Shown: positions 23,781 to 35,040 of the stretch, piece after piece | Layout: each line of letters begins with the position of its first letter | Numbering within the stretch: the stretch's first letter is position 1 | Assembly (NCBI GenBank): GCA_018398805.1 | Contig: JAGFBZ010000861.1 | Location: forward strand, 715,501-779,500 | Source of the DNA: Hirundichthys speculiger | Lineage: Eukaryota > Chordata > Actinopteri > Beloniformes > Exocoetidae | Direction of reading: 5' to 3' | DNA: 64,000 nt | Program-made: the position numbers and the translations under genes | The notes under the pieces: model-generated | Seen by the model: only the letters and a program-made list of their open reading frames with translations | Database searches by the model: none | Told to the model about the DNA's origin: nothing

Positions 23781-26375
23781 GGAGGACCTCGCAGGACACC
23801 GTCCGGAGTGGAGACGGAGCCGTCAGGTGAAGCGCAGGAGCCAGAAACTTACCTGGACCAGCTATCTGTGGACACACCGAGACAGCAGGAATCAAGGGGA
23901 AGGGAGGGGGGAGGGGATGGGGGGGGGGGGTGTCTCTGTGTTTTAACGGACTGAAGCGTGAGTCTCCCTTCTCTTACACACACACAGGTTAACTGACGTG
24001 CACACTCTCTCCAGCCAACTGTTCGATCCCGCAGCCGTTGCTCAGTTTTGCTCAAAGGGGGATTTCAAGAAGCCGCACGTATAAGATCGGACGTGCAGCT
24101 TCTTGAAACTTTTCATTCCCTGAATGGCCATAAACCAGCTCAGGCTCTTTCTTTTTTGTTCCTGTTTGCTTATGGAGAGATTTTTTTGTTTTTTCACTTT
24201 CATTTATATTTTATTTAGCGAGACAATGGAGCCCAAGCAGTCCATTTTGGATAGAGACGATGAAAATGACTGCAGGATGTTAACGGGTAACGAGTATTTG
24301 GTGTCCACCTAACACTAGCATGAAGAAGAAAATGGGGAGGGGGGAGATAACTGTCACAAAATAAAAGAAAATGTTTTTGTAAGAATCTGCAACATGTACA
24401 GGATTATTGCGCAGCTTTGTTGGAATGCAGACGAGGTGTCAAAGAGTCGATTGCTTGATGTTTCATAAACTCTCCCCCGTTCAGGCATTTCTCTCACTGC
24501 TCGTGATACTCGTGTTTCGTTGAATGTCCCGTCTCGTGATGGCAGGAAGTGGTAACTGTGATGCAGCTCGCTGTGTCACCTGGTGCTCGTTGTCACCGTT
24601 TTCAGCTCAGACTGGTGACTTTGTGCCTGCGTCTGAAGTGGGACACGGTCGGTGATGGGAAAAGTTTCCACGCTGCACCTTCTATGTTTCTGGATTACTC
24701 TCCACTTTGCTGGACAGAGTGGAGGCCGTCTGATAGATTCCTGCTCTGGAATCAGCTGTTAATATGCTTCTGCAGCTGTCTGCATCCATGCAGTTGTATT
24801 TCTGATGCAAAACTGTTGAGAAAAGAAGTTTGAAACTTACTCCGAAAGCGACCGAGCACAAAAGGACAGAGTAGCAAAGCTTTTCGGGACGTCAGTCCTC
24901 TGAGATGAAATCTGCTGTTTAAAGTCAGAAAAACCTTCTCTTGATGGACAAATGATCTCAAATGAAGAAAAGCGTATTTTAAATAACTCTTAAGTGCCCG
25001 TGGACATGTATCTGTAGATGTTTTTTCACTGTGTATTTTCACTGTGTAAAAATAAAACACATTTAGATAGAAAAAGATAAAGTCATCAAGTCACTGGAAA
25101 AAAGATAGCAGCTCACCGTCATTAATAAACCACGTGTTTGTTTCTTTTGAACGTCTCCTCGATGAAAACGGGACGAGCTCATCTCTGAGCCTGCGAGCCG
25201 TCCGCCGTAACGACAGGCTTCCTGTCTTTGAATGAGAAGTCTTGACACCAGGAGGGGTACGACTCGTCTCAGCTTTCATCTTATTGCTTTGAAAGTGAAA
25301 ACCCCTGACGAATCGGTACTGTTTAAAAGAAAAAAGCGGCAGACCACACTGTGCCAGTGGAAGATTTAAAACGTTCATCAGTTCTTGATAAGTCAGATGA
25401 TCTTTTTTCTTCACTCGGCTGCAGACAGACGTAACGCCGCACGTGTTATCCTTGGACGTGTCGTGATGCCCCCCTCCCCCCCTCTGGTAGCTGTGAGGGT
25501 CTGGAGGTTTTCCTGTGTTGTAAATCTGTCGCTGTGCTGCGTCTTCCTGCAGCACGTTTAGAGGAACATTGTGTTATTTTTTTTCTCTTTTTGGTAAGAA
25601 CGGTGAACCGGTGACCTCGTGCTTTTACAGACTCATCAGCAGGCGTCTGAATTAATAAGCACTGTAGCTCTGTTCGTGTTCTTGCCTTGAAAGGACAGTG
25701 AGGCTGAATCTCCTGTCCAGGTGGGGCCACCTGTGGACCTCACTGACCAACATCACATCGTGATGGATCTTTATTTGATTAAAGTCTTTAATTAAATCGG
25801 CACGGCTTATGTGAAACCTGTGGGCATTATTTAATAATTTTGTGTAAAACATGTTTTAATGTTTTGGATATTTAATGTTTGTTTTTAGTCAGTTGGGGGT
25901 GTTGTTGGCATTAAAAACAAAAAAAAAAAATCCATGTAAGGCTGCTGTTTTGTTAAAAATGTGCTCAGCTTCTACGTAATAACCTCACCCTCTCCTCTGA
26001 CACTCACATATGGACTGTAGCTGAAAATCCACCGACCATCTTTGAAGGGTTTTAGAAGGTTGGGAGAGGACACGAGCTCCAGAGACGGAGCTGCGGGGGC
26101 CTTCATTGTTCGGCTGCCAGTTTTTCTTTAAAATATGATCTTTTTCAGCTGGAATGTTGCAGCATGTGTAAACAGTGGCGCGTGTTGCCAGGACGAAGCA
26201 CACCCACTGTGATCCAAACCCCGGCTGACTACCTCCGCCATCTCTCCCTAAAGGGCATGTGAAGCGTTTGCACTCCCGTGTTGTGACTTGCGTGCACTGT
26301 GACAGCGGACACGCTCCGATGAAGTTCTATTCATTTATTTCTCATGTAATAAACTTTGATTTTGAAAGAAGAAAA
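23781..26375 (+). other. abch1: abch1 3' UTR and poly(A) region
   Basis: No ORF of coding character follows the stop. Poly(A) signals AATAAA occur at 24360-24365, 25051-25056 and 26348-26353. The last has a GU-rich downstream element (GTCTGTGTTGCTTG near 26385), so the longest 3' UTR may run about 2.6 kb; the first also has T/G-rich sequence after it. Which signals are used cannot be told from the sequence. The antisense 154-residue ORF at 25091-25555 is judged to be chance. Confidence 0.5.
24063..24108 (+). promoter_or_regulatory. abch1: 3' UTR stem-loop
   Basis: Arms 24063-24080 (TTTCAAGAAGCCGCACGT) and 24091-24108 (ACGTGCAGCTTCTTGAAA) pair at 17 of 18 positions, with one C-A mismatch and a 10-nt loop. 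It begins 283 nt after the stop and would form a stable hairpin in the mRNA. No known element is recognised. Confidence 0.75.
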
Positions 26376-28520
26376 AAGAAAACAAGTCTGTGTTGCTTGA
26401 AATTCTGTGGCTACAAAAACCACCTGGAGGTTATGCATGTCAGGCTCGCTTGCATCACTCTGCAGCTTGTTGCCATAGGCGAATGACCTACTGTCCTACC
26501 CTGACTGGTTATGTTTGACTGTTTGAACCTGGTGTGCATGTGTGTGTGTACGTGACACATGGTGTGGACTTAACTTGCTCTTGAGGACATAAAGTCCCCG
26601 TAGTTTAATCTAAAAATCTGGTTCAAGCGCAGAGATAAGTCTGAGGTGAATCTCTGCAGGTCCTCTGCTCCGACTGGAAATGTTGCGCAAGTTCCCAACC
26701 AGAGCTAATATGTTAAGTCCATAAATTATTTTAACACACTTTAAGGCAGTCTGTACAGGTACGTTTAAGCCCAAAGACTGACAAAAGATGGCTAAGAAAT
26801 CAAAGAAGAAGTCAAAACAGATCAGGAGCAAATCACCTGCGAGGACAAACACTTTCAAAGAGAAACAGGAAAAATTACACAAAACTTCAACAATATCTTT
26901 TTCAGGTCACATCCATTATATTTTGTTGCTGTTGAACTACACATTAAACAGGTCTTCTGCAAAGGTCTGGCTGTCTCTCTCCTACATAGTTTATATAAAT
27001 CAACAAATCTTTTTAAAAAACATCAAAACAAACACTTTTGTCATTCAAATTCCATCCTGTCTGGTGACACACAAGACAAAACTAATTTACAGCTACGGAG
27101 TCTGAAAGATGTCTTTTTTTATTTATATATTTATTTATTATACATTTATTAAATAAAGAATAATTATTATTATTATTATTATTAATAAATAAAATTATTA
27201 TTATAATTATTAATAAAAATATATTAAAATAATTATTATTATTAATTAAAAAAAATAAATACTATTGTTATTATTATTATCATTATCATTAATAAATAAA
27301 ACAAATTATATAATAATAACATTTTTATTTAGTAAATTAAAATAAAATAAAAAAGCAGAAGGAGAAAAATGCCCCGTCCAACAAATGTTTTCATTAACTT
27401 TTGGACATAAGTAAGACTTTGTGGAGCAAATGGAAAGTATCAATAGGCTTTGACTTTTTATGCAGTTTCTAAGAATATGGGAGGTTGGTTGTTTTTTTTT
27501 TATTTGTTTGTTTTTTCAGCTTTAAAAATGATCACCAGCATTCATGCCTGAGCTACCCTAACCCAAATAAAGTTTCCTAACAACTCACTGAAGTTAAGTT
27601 TTCCTTGTGCAGCTGATCTTCAATGTTTCTTTGCACTTCGGTTTCTGGGACAACTTTCCTCACTCAGACAACAACGCTCAAAAGAGTGTAGACCCGGGTG
27701 TTCTGGATGGTTCTCAGGAACTGCTCAAACCTTCCAGTCTGATGTCCACCGTGACCTGAAGTGCACGCACCTGAATCCGTAGCTGCAGTCGTGGGGATGA
27801 AAATCCCCAGGAAGGATTTCTCTGGTGTGTCGTAAGCGCTGGTCATCTCATGTGCGCCGTCATGTGGCCCAGAGTGCAATGCTTCATAAGTCACCCGTAC
27901 TGACAGGCTGCTATTAAAATGGTTCTCCAGCCCAGTGTGAAAGGGGAGTCTGGTTGTCTGTCCACAGCCAATTACAGAGGTTGGGGAGGTTCATGACAAC
28001 ACCATACCTAATTAAAGTCAATGACTGTGTAATTACATGCAGTGACATCCAGAGTCTCAAAGGACTCCAGACTCCTTCGTGTTCATGTTACAATATACAC
28101 GATGCAACGTACACATGAGTTGAAACAATGGGAGGCAAAATCTTCTCCGCGGGCTCAATGGAGCGCATCCACATCTTCACCAAACAAATACTGAATCAAA
28201 ACTGGAGACTTTGTGATGTCATCAAACGCAAACCATCATCCAGTTAATCGATGCAATCGGGTATCATGATGAAACTTAATGAGCAGTGTTTAGGAGACGA
28301 TTTAACAGATCAACTATGACACAACCAACAAACTCTGACCAGATGAAACCACATGACGTTTTACATTTATGACGCGTCTCTTTGCAGACAGCCAGTATAT
28401 GTATACCAAAATGCACAAGCTCTGTGGTTAGTCTTTAATATCTCGGGTGGCTATTATATTTTTCTTTTCCTCTTTGATGCAAAGAATTAGTCTGGTTCTT
28501 CTTGGATTCAATTGTGATTT
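26376..28520. other. Intergenic, no gene seen
   Basis: Contains AT low-complexity sequence at 27118-27350 and a short lysine-rich ORF at 26788-27105 (start MAKKSKKKSKQ) of uncertain meaning. Nothing else supported. Confidence 0.5.
27118..27350. repeat. (ATT)n / AT-rich low complexity
   Basis: Almost pure A/T with repeated TTATTATTATTATT and AATAAATAAA units; an imperfect microsatellite. Confidence 0.9.
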
Positions 28521-28527
28521 CCTGTGA

Positions 28528-28570
28528 TTTAAAATCTCAGCTGTGGTACGACAACAGCTGAGATTTTAAA
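28528..28570. repeat. Perfect 17-bp inverted repeat (hairpin)
   Basis: Left arm TTTAAAATCTCAGCTGT (28528-28544), 9-nt loop, right arm 28554-28570 its exact reverse complement. It is immediately followed by TTTC/TC microsatellite (about 28590-28618). No host gene is seen. Confidence 0.9.
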
Positions 28571-28587
28571 ACAAACAAATCCCCAAT

Positions 28588-28619
28588 TTCTTTCTTTCTT
28601 TCTCTCTCTCTCTCTCTTT
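28588..28619. repeat. (TTTC)n(TC)n microsatellite
   Basis: TTTCTTTCTTTCTTTC then TCTCTCTCTC. Confidence 0.85.
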
Positions 28620-29016
28620 GGGCTACCCAGCTTTTGGAGCAGCTTATAAGCACTTTAAAACACAGATATTTTCAGGGGTTGCAAAACACTAAATGCTCTG
28701 ATATGTGCAGCCACTTGCTGGTGTTTTGAAATCTTAAAGGGAAATAACTTGCAGAGTGATTATGTAATGCAAAGCTATGCTATACTGCGTAACTATAAGC
28801 CGCCATCCTGCTTTCATTATTACAAAAGAAAATCTGGAGTGAATTAGGAAACGTCCTCCATCGTGTGTGCGGGGTAGCAGTGAGCTAAATCACACTCAGA
28901 GATGCCACTGGGTAGTTTGTTAGTTACAGTTTAAGTGTTAGGCTAGACATTAAAATACATCCGTTCACAATATGAATTACTGGCTTCAGCTCGGTAAACA
29001 ATTATGCAACGCAGGA

Positions 29017-29042
29017 CACACACACACACACACACACACAAA
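29017..29042. repeat. (CA)n microsatellite
   Basis: About 12 CA units. Confidence 0.9.
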
Positions 29043-29782
29043 AATCTTTACTGAAGGCTGCCAGTTAAAAATGTACTCAGTCATGCAAATGCGAGCACGC
29101 ACACGCAAACACACATAAACTCTTGAATCATTGGTCCAGTCACCCCGAGCGTCTGCTTTGTGATGCACTAAACAGTCTGTAAACACTGCCCTGCGCATGG
29201 TTACTGTCTCCATGGCAGCATGACAACAGCACTCGGCTCGGGCCCTCAAACACGGGACAGTGGTGTTATTTAATATTTGGATACGCATGAGAACAGCATG
29301 TTTCTATCACATAATCCTGTCACACCAGCGGAGGCTCCTCGGCGGAGCTGAACGCAGCCCAGCTGTTGCCATGTTTTGCTCTTATCGCGCAACAACAACA
29401 AATGATAAAATGCTGCCTCGCCAGACTCGCCCTTCGTGCTGTCCGACACACTTTGCCCACGGTCTGCATCACATGAGACAAGAGCAGATGTTGTTCCAGA
29501 GACTTAAGTGATATTAAGGAAGTTTATTCACTTAAGGGCCCAAAGCGGGCCGACTGGTGCCAGAGTACGAGTTCAGCCGGTGAGAAATTAGAGCATAAAT
29601 AATCACGACGTGCACTTCTTCAGCATCTCACAGCTTCGAAAGTCTTTTTAAATCTGCATGAGGTGTTTTAATGGCTGAGCAGACCGTCTTGCAGAGGTCA
29701 AAGTTCAATCAGCGAGAAACGAGGAAAACACGGTGAAACCTGCTCTGGATTGGTTGCACAAAAACCTTGAACTACACAGTTT

Positions 29783-29810
29783 AACATTAATATAATATTA
29801 TATTAATGTT
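29783..29810. repeat. Perfect 28-bp palindrome
   Basis: AACATTAATATAAT followed directly by its reverse complement, with no spacer. AT-rich; no obvious repeat family. Confidence 0.9.
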
Positions 29811-30040
29811 TCCGTTGCATGACTTTCTGGGATGAAAACCAGGACAACTTTTTATTACGATCTTTTCCCAACCTTTGCCTCTCCCTTCGTGCAACTAGAG
29901 TGTGTTAGCACAGGTCAGGACGCTGCATCTCTGATGACAAAAAAATTAAAAGTTCAATTTTTTTTTTGTTTTTGCATTCTCCCATTTTGCACCTTGCAAA
30001 TGAATTTCAATGGACTTCAAATGATTATGATTGAAATGTG

Positions 30041-30358
30041 AGCAGCACGGTGGCTTGGTGGTCAGCACTGTTGCCTGACAACAAGATGGTTCCTGGTTTG
30101 AACCTCCTGGTTTCCTCCAGGTACCCCGGCTTCCTCCCACAGTCCAAAGACATGCATGTCAGGTTAACTGGTGATTCTAAAATTGCCTGTAGGAGTGATT
30201 ATGAGCATGAGTGGTTGTTGGTCTACATGTGGCCCTGTGATGGACTGGTGACCTGTCCAGGGTGGACCCCTGCCTTTCACCCAAAGTGAGCTGGGAAAGA
30301 CTCCAACAGATCCCTGTGACCCTGCAGAGGACTAAGCGGGTATAGATAATGGCTGGAA
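30041..30358 (+). repeat. tRNA-derived SINE, near full length
   Basis: Head AGCAGCACGGTGGCTTGGTG with box B-like GGTTTGAACC near 30095, then TACCCCGGCTTCCTCCCACA, a CCCTGTGATGGACTGG core and a tail ending ATGGCTGG. The same family as 6754-7010; this copy shows the tRNA-like 5' part. Confidence 0.7.
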
Positions 30359-31406
30359 GATTACAATGTTAAAACCTCCTATTAGTGTTATCCTTACATG
30401 CACATTGAGCAGTGTCTTTTTGCAGCCATGTTACACCACCTTTACTGCAAAGCAGCCTGGGAATTCTTTCAAATAAATACTTTGCTTTACGTTCATCCCT
30501 ATAAAAGCGCTTTACTGTTGCACTGCCTGAAAAGTTCCTCGCTTTCCTCATTCATAAGACTGTGTTTTATATATTTTGGACCTGTGCATCAGTTTAATTT
30601 GAAAGTTTCAAATCTCTATTGTCTTATTTTTTCATATTTTAAGCATTTTGCTATTGTGAGCCTTAGATCGACACCCGTCCTTTGCAAAAACTTGCACAAA
30701 GGAGAGCAGTTATGATGTAATAAGAATCAGTTGAGGAAAACAAAGCAACACCAGAGCGATTTTCCAGGTTGCACTGTGCATCAGTATCAGTGTTGTAATC
30801 AGACCACACGCACTGTGTGTGTGTGTGTGCAGATCTTTTCTCTAGCTTTTCATAGCTTCTCGACGCTTCTCACAGAAGTGCAGCCCGCTGGAAAGAGAAG
30901 CACTTGTGAAAACATCCATCAGGAGGGACGTGAACTGGTTGCAGCGCCTTCACCCGTGGAATCAAAGGAAGGTGTGTCTCCTGCTCCCAGACCTGGAAAC
31001 GGCCGGCGAGGGTGTTGGTGCTGTCGCCATAGCAACGTAAACAGCAGGGTTCAAACACTGATTGAAATGCGCGCAGAAATTATGCAACATGCGTGCATGG
31101 AGTGCATTTCACAGTCCTAAACTCGAGAGTCTCCTTTCAGCCTCTGCAGTTTGTTGAAAAAGCACTTGAAGCTACGACGCCCACCACTCACTTCTGGCAT
31201 CCAGCGTGGCAGCAGCCGCGCGTTTTATTAGCGCACGTAAATGTGCGCCTCGTGGTGTCTCAGCGGTGTAAAAATAAGTCTGTCTCCATGTGCATGAGAA
31301 TCCGAGGTGTGCGATTATTGGCGTGAAGGAAGCTGAGATGTGTTTCATCTGTTCTTGGACTCACGTGGTTTTTCCACTCGGTTCTCACACTGAAGGAGCC
31401 GCGTCT

Positions 31407-31435
31407 CCAAAAAAAAAAAAAAAAAAAAAAAAAAA
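31407..31435. repeat. Poly(A) tract
   Basis: An uninterrupted run of about 27 adenines. Confidence 0.9.
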
Positions 31436-31720
31436 GGAGGTCTTCTGGTAAAACTAGTCTTCCTGGAGTCATGTACACACAGCTGGAGCTGGACTTGAGT
31501 GTTGCTCCACATCTGGGAGACATTCATTTCAGAAGTCATGTGAGCGATGCTGTTTGTTTCGTGTGTGTTTGTCTTGCAGGTGTTCACTGTTAAGGTTGTA
31601 ATTTATGTTTTTTTTTTTTTTCTTTCCTTGAAACAATCAACTTCATCTTTTGACCTGCCTTTTATTTATTATTGCAATAGATTTGACGTGTTGTCTTTTC
31701 ATTTAGAGACTACTTGGGAG

Positions 31721-32042
31721 GGCAACATGGCGCTGCAGTGGTTAGCGGTGTCATTTCACACCAGTAGAGTTCCTGGTTTGAATCCCGCCTGGGGCCTTTC
31801 TGTGTGGAGTCTGTGAGCTTTTTCCCATGTCAGCACAGGTTTTCTCCAAGTAGTCCTGCTTCCTCCCGCAGTCTAAACACATGCCCGTTAGATTGATTCA
31901 TGAGTTTGAACTGGCCATTGTGTGTGAGTGTGCTTCGTTGATGAACTGGTGACCCGTTCAAGCTCTTCCTGCCATTTGATGGCAGCTTAAAAAGGCTCCA
32001 TCGTCCACAACACTGAATAGGTTAATGCTGAATGGGATAAAC
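31721..32042 (+). repeat. Diverged tRNA-derived SINE
   Basis: Head GGCAACATGGCGCTGCAGTG, box A-like GTGGTTAGCGGTG, box B GGTTTGAATCC (31775-31785), then a diverged GCTTCCTCCCGCAGTCTAAA core. Older copy of the same family as 30041-30358. Confidence 0.6.
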
Positions 32043-32465
32043 CTGTGTACCTGTTATTATTTAAAAAAAATAAATAAAACTTGACAAACCCTCTATGATG
32101 TTACCCACAGGTTTTAGGGAAAGGCAGTTTTCGGCCCTTTGTTACAACAATCAGACTGGCGATACTTGACTCTGCCCGTTAATCCACATAACCTCAGTTA
32201 TCACAAACCAGCTATATTATATATATATTTTTTTTTCATTTTCATTTTCATTTCATTTTTCATTCATTTCATTTTCATATTAGCATGGCTGGACTCATTT
32301 GAACTAATAATGCTAACGAGCGTGAACTTACATTCATCAAAATCATCAAATCTGTCCATCCATGCTCATTTCTGATGTCACTAACAAAACGAGATTTGAA
32401 ACAAGTAATTCCAAAGCTGAAATAGGACTTTCTGGTGCTCTGACTAAGCTCCACTGGACCACTGG

Positions 32466-32500
32466 GCCTAACCCTAACCACAAAACCTAACCCTAACCCA
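32466..32500. repeat. Telomere-like CCCTAA motifs
   Basis: Two short runs, CCTAACCCTAACC and CCTAACCCTAACCCA, separated by ACAAAA. Too short to be a telomeric block. Confidence 0.6.
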
Positions 32501-33231
32501 GATCTGTAGGAACTCTGTCCTGGAGGATGTTTGGGCAAATATAACTAGTGAACCATTGGCTAGTGGTCTGGTTAGTCAGTCTGGAAGGGTCTTGGCCAAC
32601 CTCTAGTGTGGCTCAACTGGTTCGATTGACCAGTCAGCTCAAGGCCAGTCTCTGGTTGGCTCCTGTAATGACCCTCAGCCGTCTGTGAAAGTAGCTGCTG
32701 CCTCCTACTTCGTTTAGCTTCTTCCTTAGACTCCTCCAGTCCAACCCACAGTCAGTCACAGAGGTCTGTTAGCACACTTAACAGCATAAAAAGCCATAAT
32801 AACATTGATTGTGCTCTGCTAGCTCTTTAGCTGAAGCTCAAGTGTCAAGTTCCATTGAAAATGCAAACCACTAAGTAAGTAAAGTGATAACAGCTAGCCA
32901 TTACTGCTATAGACGCCATAGCAGCTGTCATTAAAATAAGTCAGAAATAAACAAACAAAAAAAAAAACAACACAGCCCTAACAATGTGTTTTTATATAAT
33001 TTTACCTTATGAGGTACATGAAAATTCACTGCTGAGATACTGGTTTAAATTGCCTGGTTTTTACTTGTTTTGTGTGTTCCACTTTCGCATTAAATGAGGC
33101 CTATGTCAAGAACAGTGTCATCGATTTTGAACAAAACGGGCTCAAGGGTCAATGATGTGAAATTTTGATGTAAATTAAGAAAATGTTTAAATGGTTCTTC
33201 ACACAAAGAGAATACATTTAATTAATAACAA

Positions 33232-35040
33232 ATTCAGTTCAATTCAAAATGCTTTATTGGTCCCTGAAGGGAAATTAAATTGTTGCAGTAACTGTCATGA
33301 TTTAAGTCTCTGCAATGATTCATTTCAGAGGTCATTGCTGTTTTCAGGAAGGATCTCCTGTAGCATCTGCGTTCCAGCAGATCTGAAGACGCCTCTGACT
33401 GAGGACACTCTGTCGATGAATCACTGTGCTGTTTAGAGGATGCTCAGAGTTGTTAATGATGTTTTTCATTTTATGAAGTATCCTCCTTTGCAGTATCAGC
33501 CCCAGAGCTTCCAGAACAGATCCAGCTTTCTTTATCAGTTTGTTCAGTTTCTTTAAATCGCTCTGATGCTGCTCCCCCAGCAGATCCCTGCAGACAGGAT
33601 GGAACTTTCCACAACAGACTGATAGAAGATAACATTCTGAACGGCCGAAGTTTCCTCCAGAAGTAAAGTCCGCTCTGTCCCTTCTTATTAACAGCATCAG
33701 CGTTGTGTCTCCAGTCCAGTCTGTTGTCCAGATGAACACAGAGGTATTTATACTCCTCTACCACCTCCGCATCGCCTTGCTTTATGAAAATGCTGTTTGA
33801 CTTGTTCCTGGTCCTCCTAAAATCCACAATCATCTCCTTTGTCTTGCTCATATTTAAGATTAGATGATTGTTCCCACATTACGCCACAAAGCGGTCCACC
33901 AGTTCACTGTCTTCAGTCTCTTGTCCACCACTGATACACCGCACAACTGCAGAATCACTGAGTATTTCTGCAGATGACAGGTCTTGGACTGGTACTGGAA
34001 GTCTGAGGTGTCCAGAGTGAAGAAGAATGGTGAGAGTACAGCTCCCTGTGGTGCTCCTGAGCTGCTGACCACCTGCTCAGACACACAACCAGATAGTACT
34101 GTCAGGTAGTCAGTGATCCAGGTGATTGTGGAGGCATCCACCTGTGTCTTCTGAACTTTCTTTCATGGTAAAGCAGGCTGGATGGTGTTAAATACACTGG
34201 AGAAATCGAGGAACATGATCCTCCCACTGCTGCCTGCTTTGTCCAGATGACTGGGGTCGTTGAAGCAGGTGCATGATGGCGTCTTCAGCGTCAACCCCAC
34301 GACAACAAGCAGACTGCAGTGGAAGGTGCTTGTTTGCTTATACAGGTGGGCAAATAAAAGTCTCCCAGACTTTCATGATGTGAGATGTTAGAGCTACAGG
34401 TCTATAGTCACTGGGAGAAGATGGATGAGATCGTTTTGGTACTGGAACAAGGCAGGATGTCTTCCTCAACACTGGACCTGGCAACCTTCTCCTGGTTCAG
34501 GCTGATGTTGAAGAGGTGCTGGAGAGTACCACAGGCTTTCAGGACTCCGGGGCTGACACCATCTGGACCAGCAGCCTTGTTCCTGTTCAGTCTCTCGAGC
34601 TGCCTCTTCATCTGACCGGTAGAGACACACAAGTGGGAGGAGGCCCCAGTATCTCCTTAAGTGGTTGTAGATCAACGACTGAGGTGGAAGATGAGACAGC
34701 TGAGATGTGACAGGGAGGCTGTCTGGAACAAGGTCCTGCCGCCACGTCTCAGTGAAACATATTAAACTGCATTGCCGAAACTCCAGATTGGTCCTCGTCA
34801 GCGCTTCAAGCTTGTCCAGATCTCACGTCCCCCATTTTGAAGAGGGGAAGAGCTGGTTTAAACTTCCTCTTTCTCCCTCTCCGCTTTGCTCCTGTCCTGC
34901 ATCCACGGCATCTCCTCCTCAGCTCGTGGGGGATTAGGGGTCTCAGTCTGGATATAATTTGGCTTCGTGATATTTCAGTCAGCTGCTCCTGCTTGTGAAC
35001 AACTCTCTCGTTGCGCTGGTTACTCATCATACTCATCACT
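33232..35040 (-). mobile_element. Defective L2/CR1-type LINE
   Basis: On the minus strand, from the high end: a basic leader (RRRCRGCRTGAKRRGRKRKF) running to MGDVRS, then CFTETW, the start of the apurinic endonuclease domain. The sequence then jumps to the reverse-transcriptase region (NRNKAAGPDGVSPGVLKA; GAPQGAVLSP; KTKEMIVDFRRTRNKS; EEYKYLCVHLDNRLDWR). Most of the endonuclease is deleted. The frame shifts several times, including across the catalytic YxDD region, so it cannot be active. The 3' end has AATAAAGC and TTGAATTGAACTG. An L2- or CR1-like clade is likely; the exact family is uncertain. Confidence 0.8.

Noticed and set aside
25091..25555. 154-residue antisense ORF in the abch1 3' UTR
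   Set aside because: No family features; antisense to a UTR in a moderately GC-rich patch.
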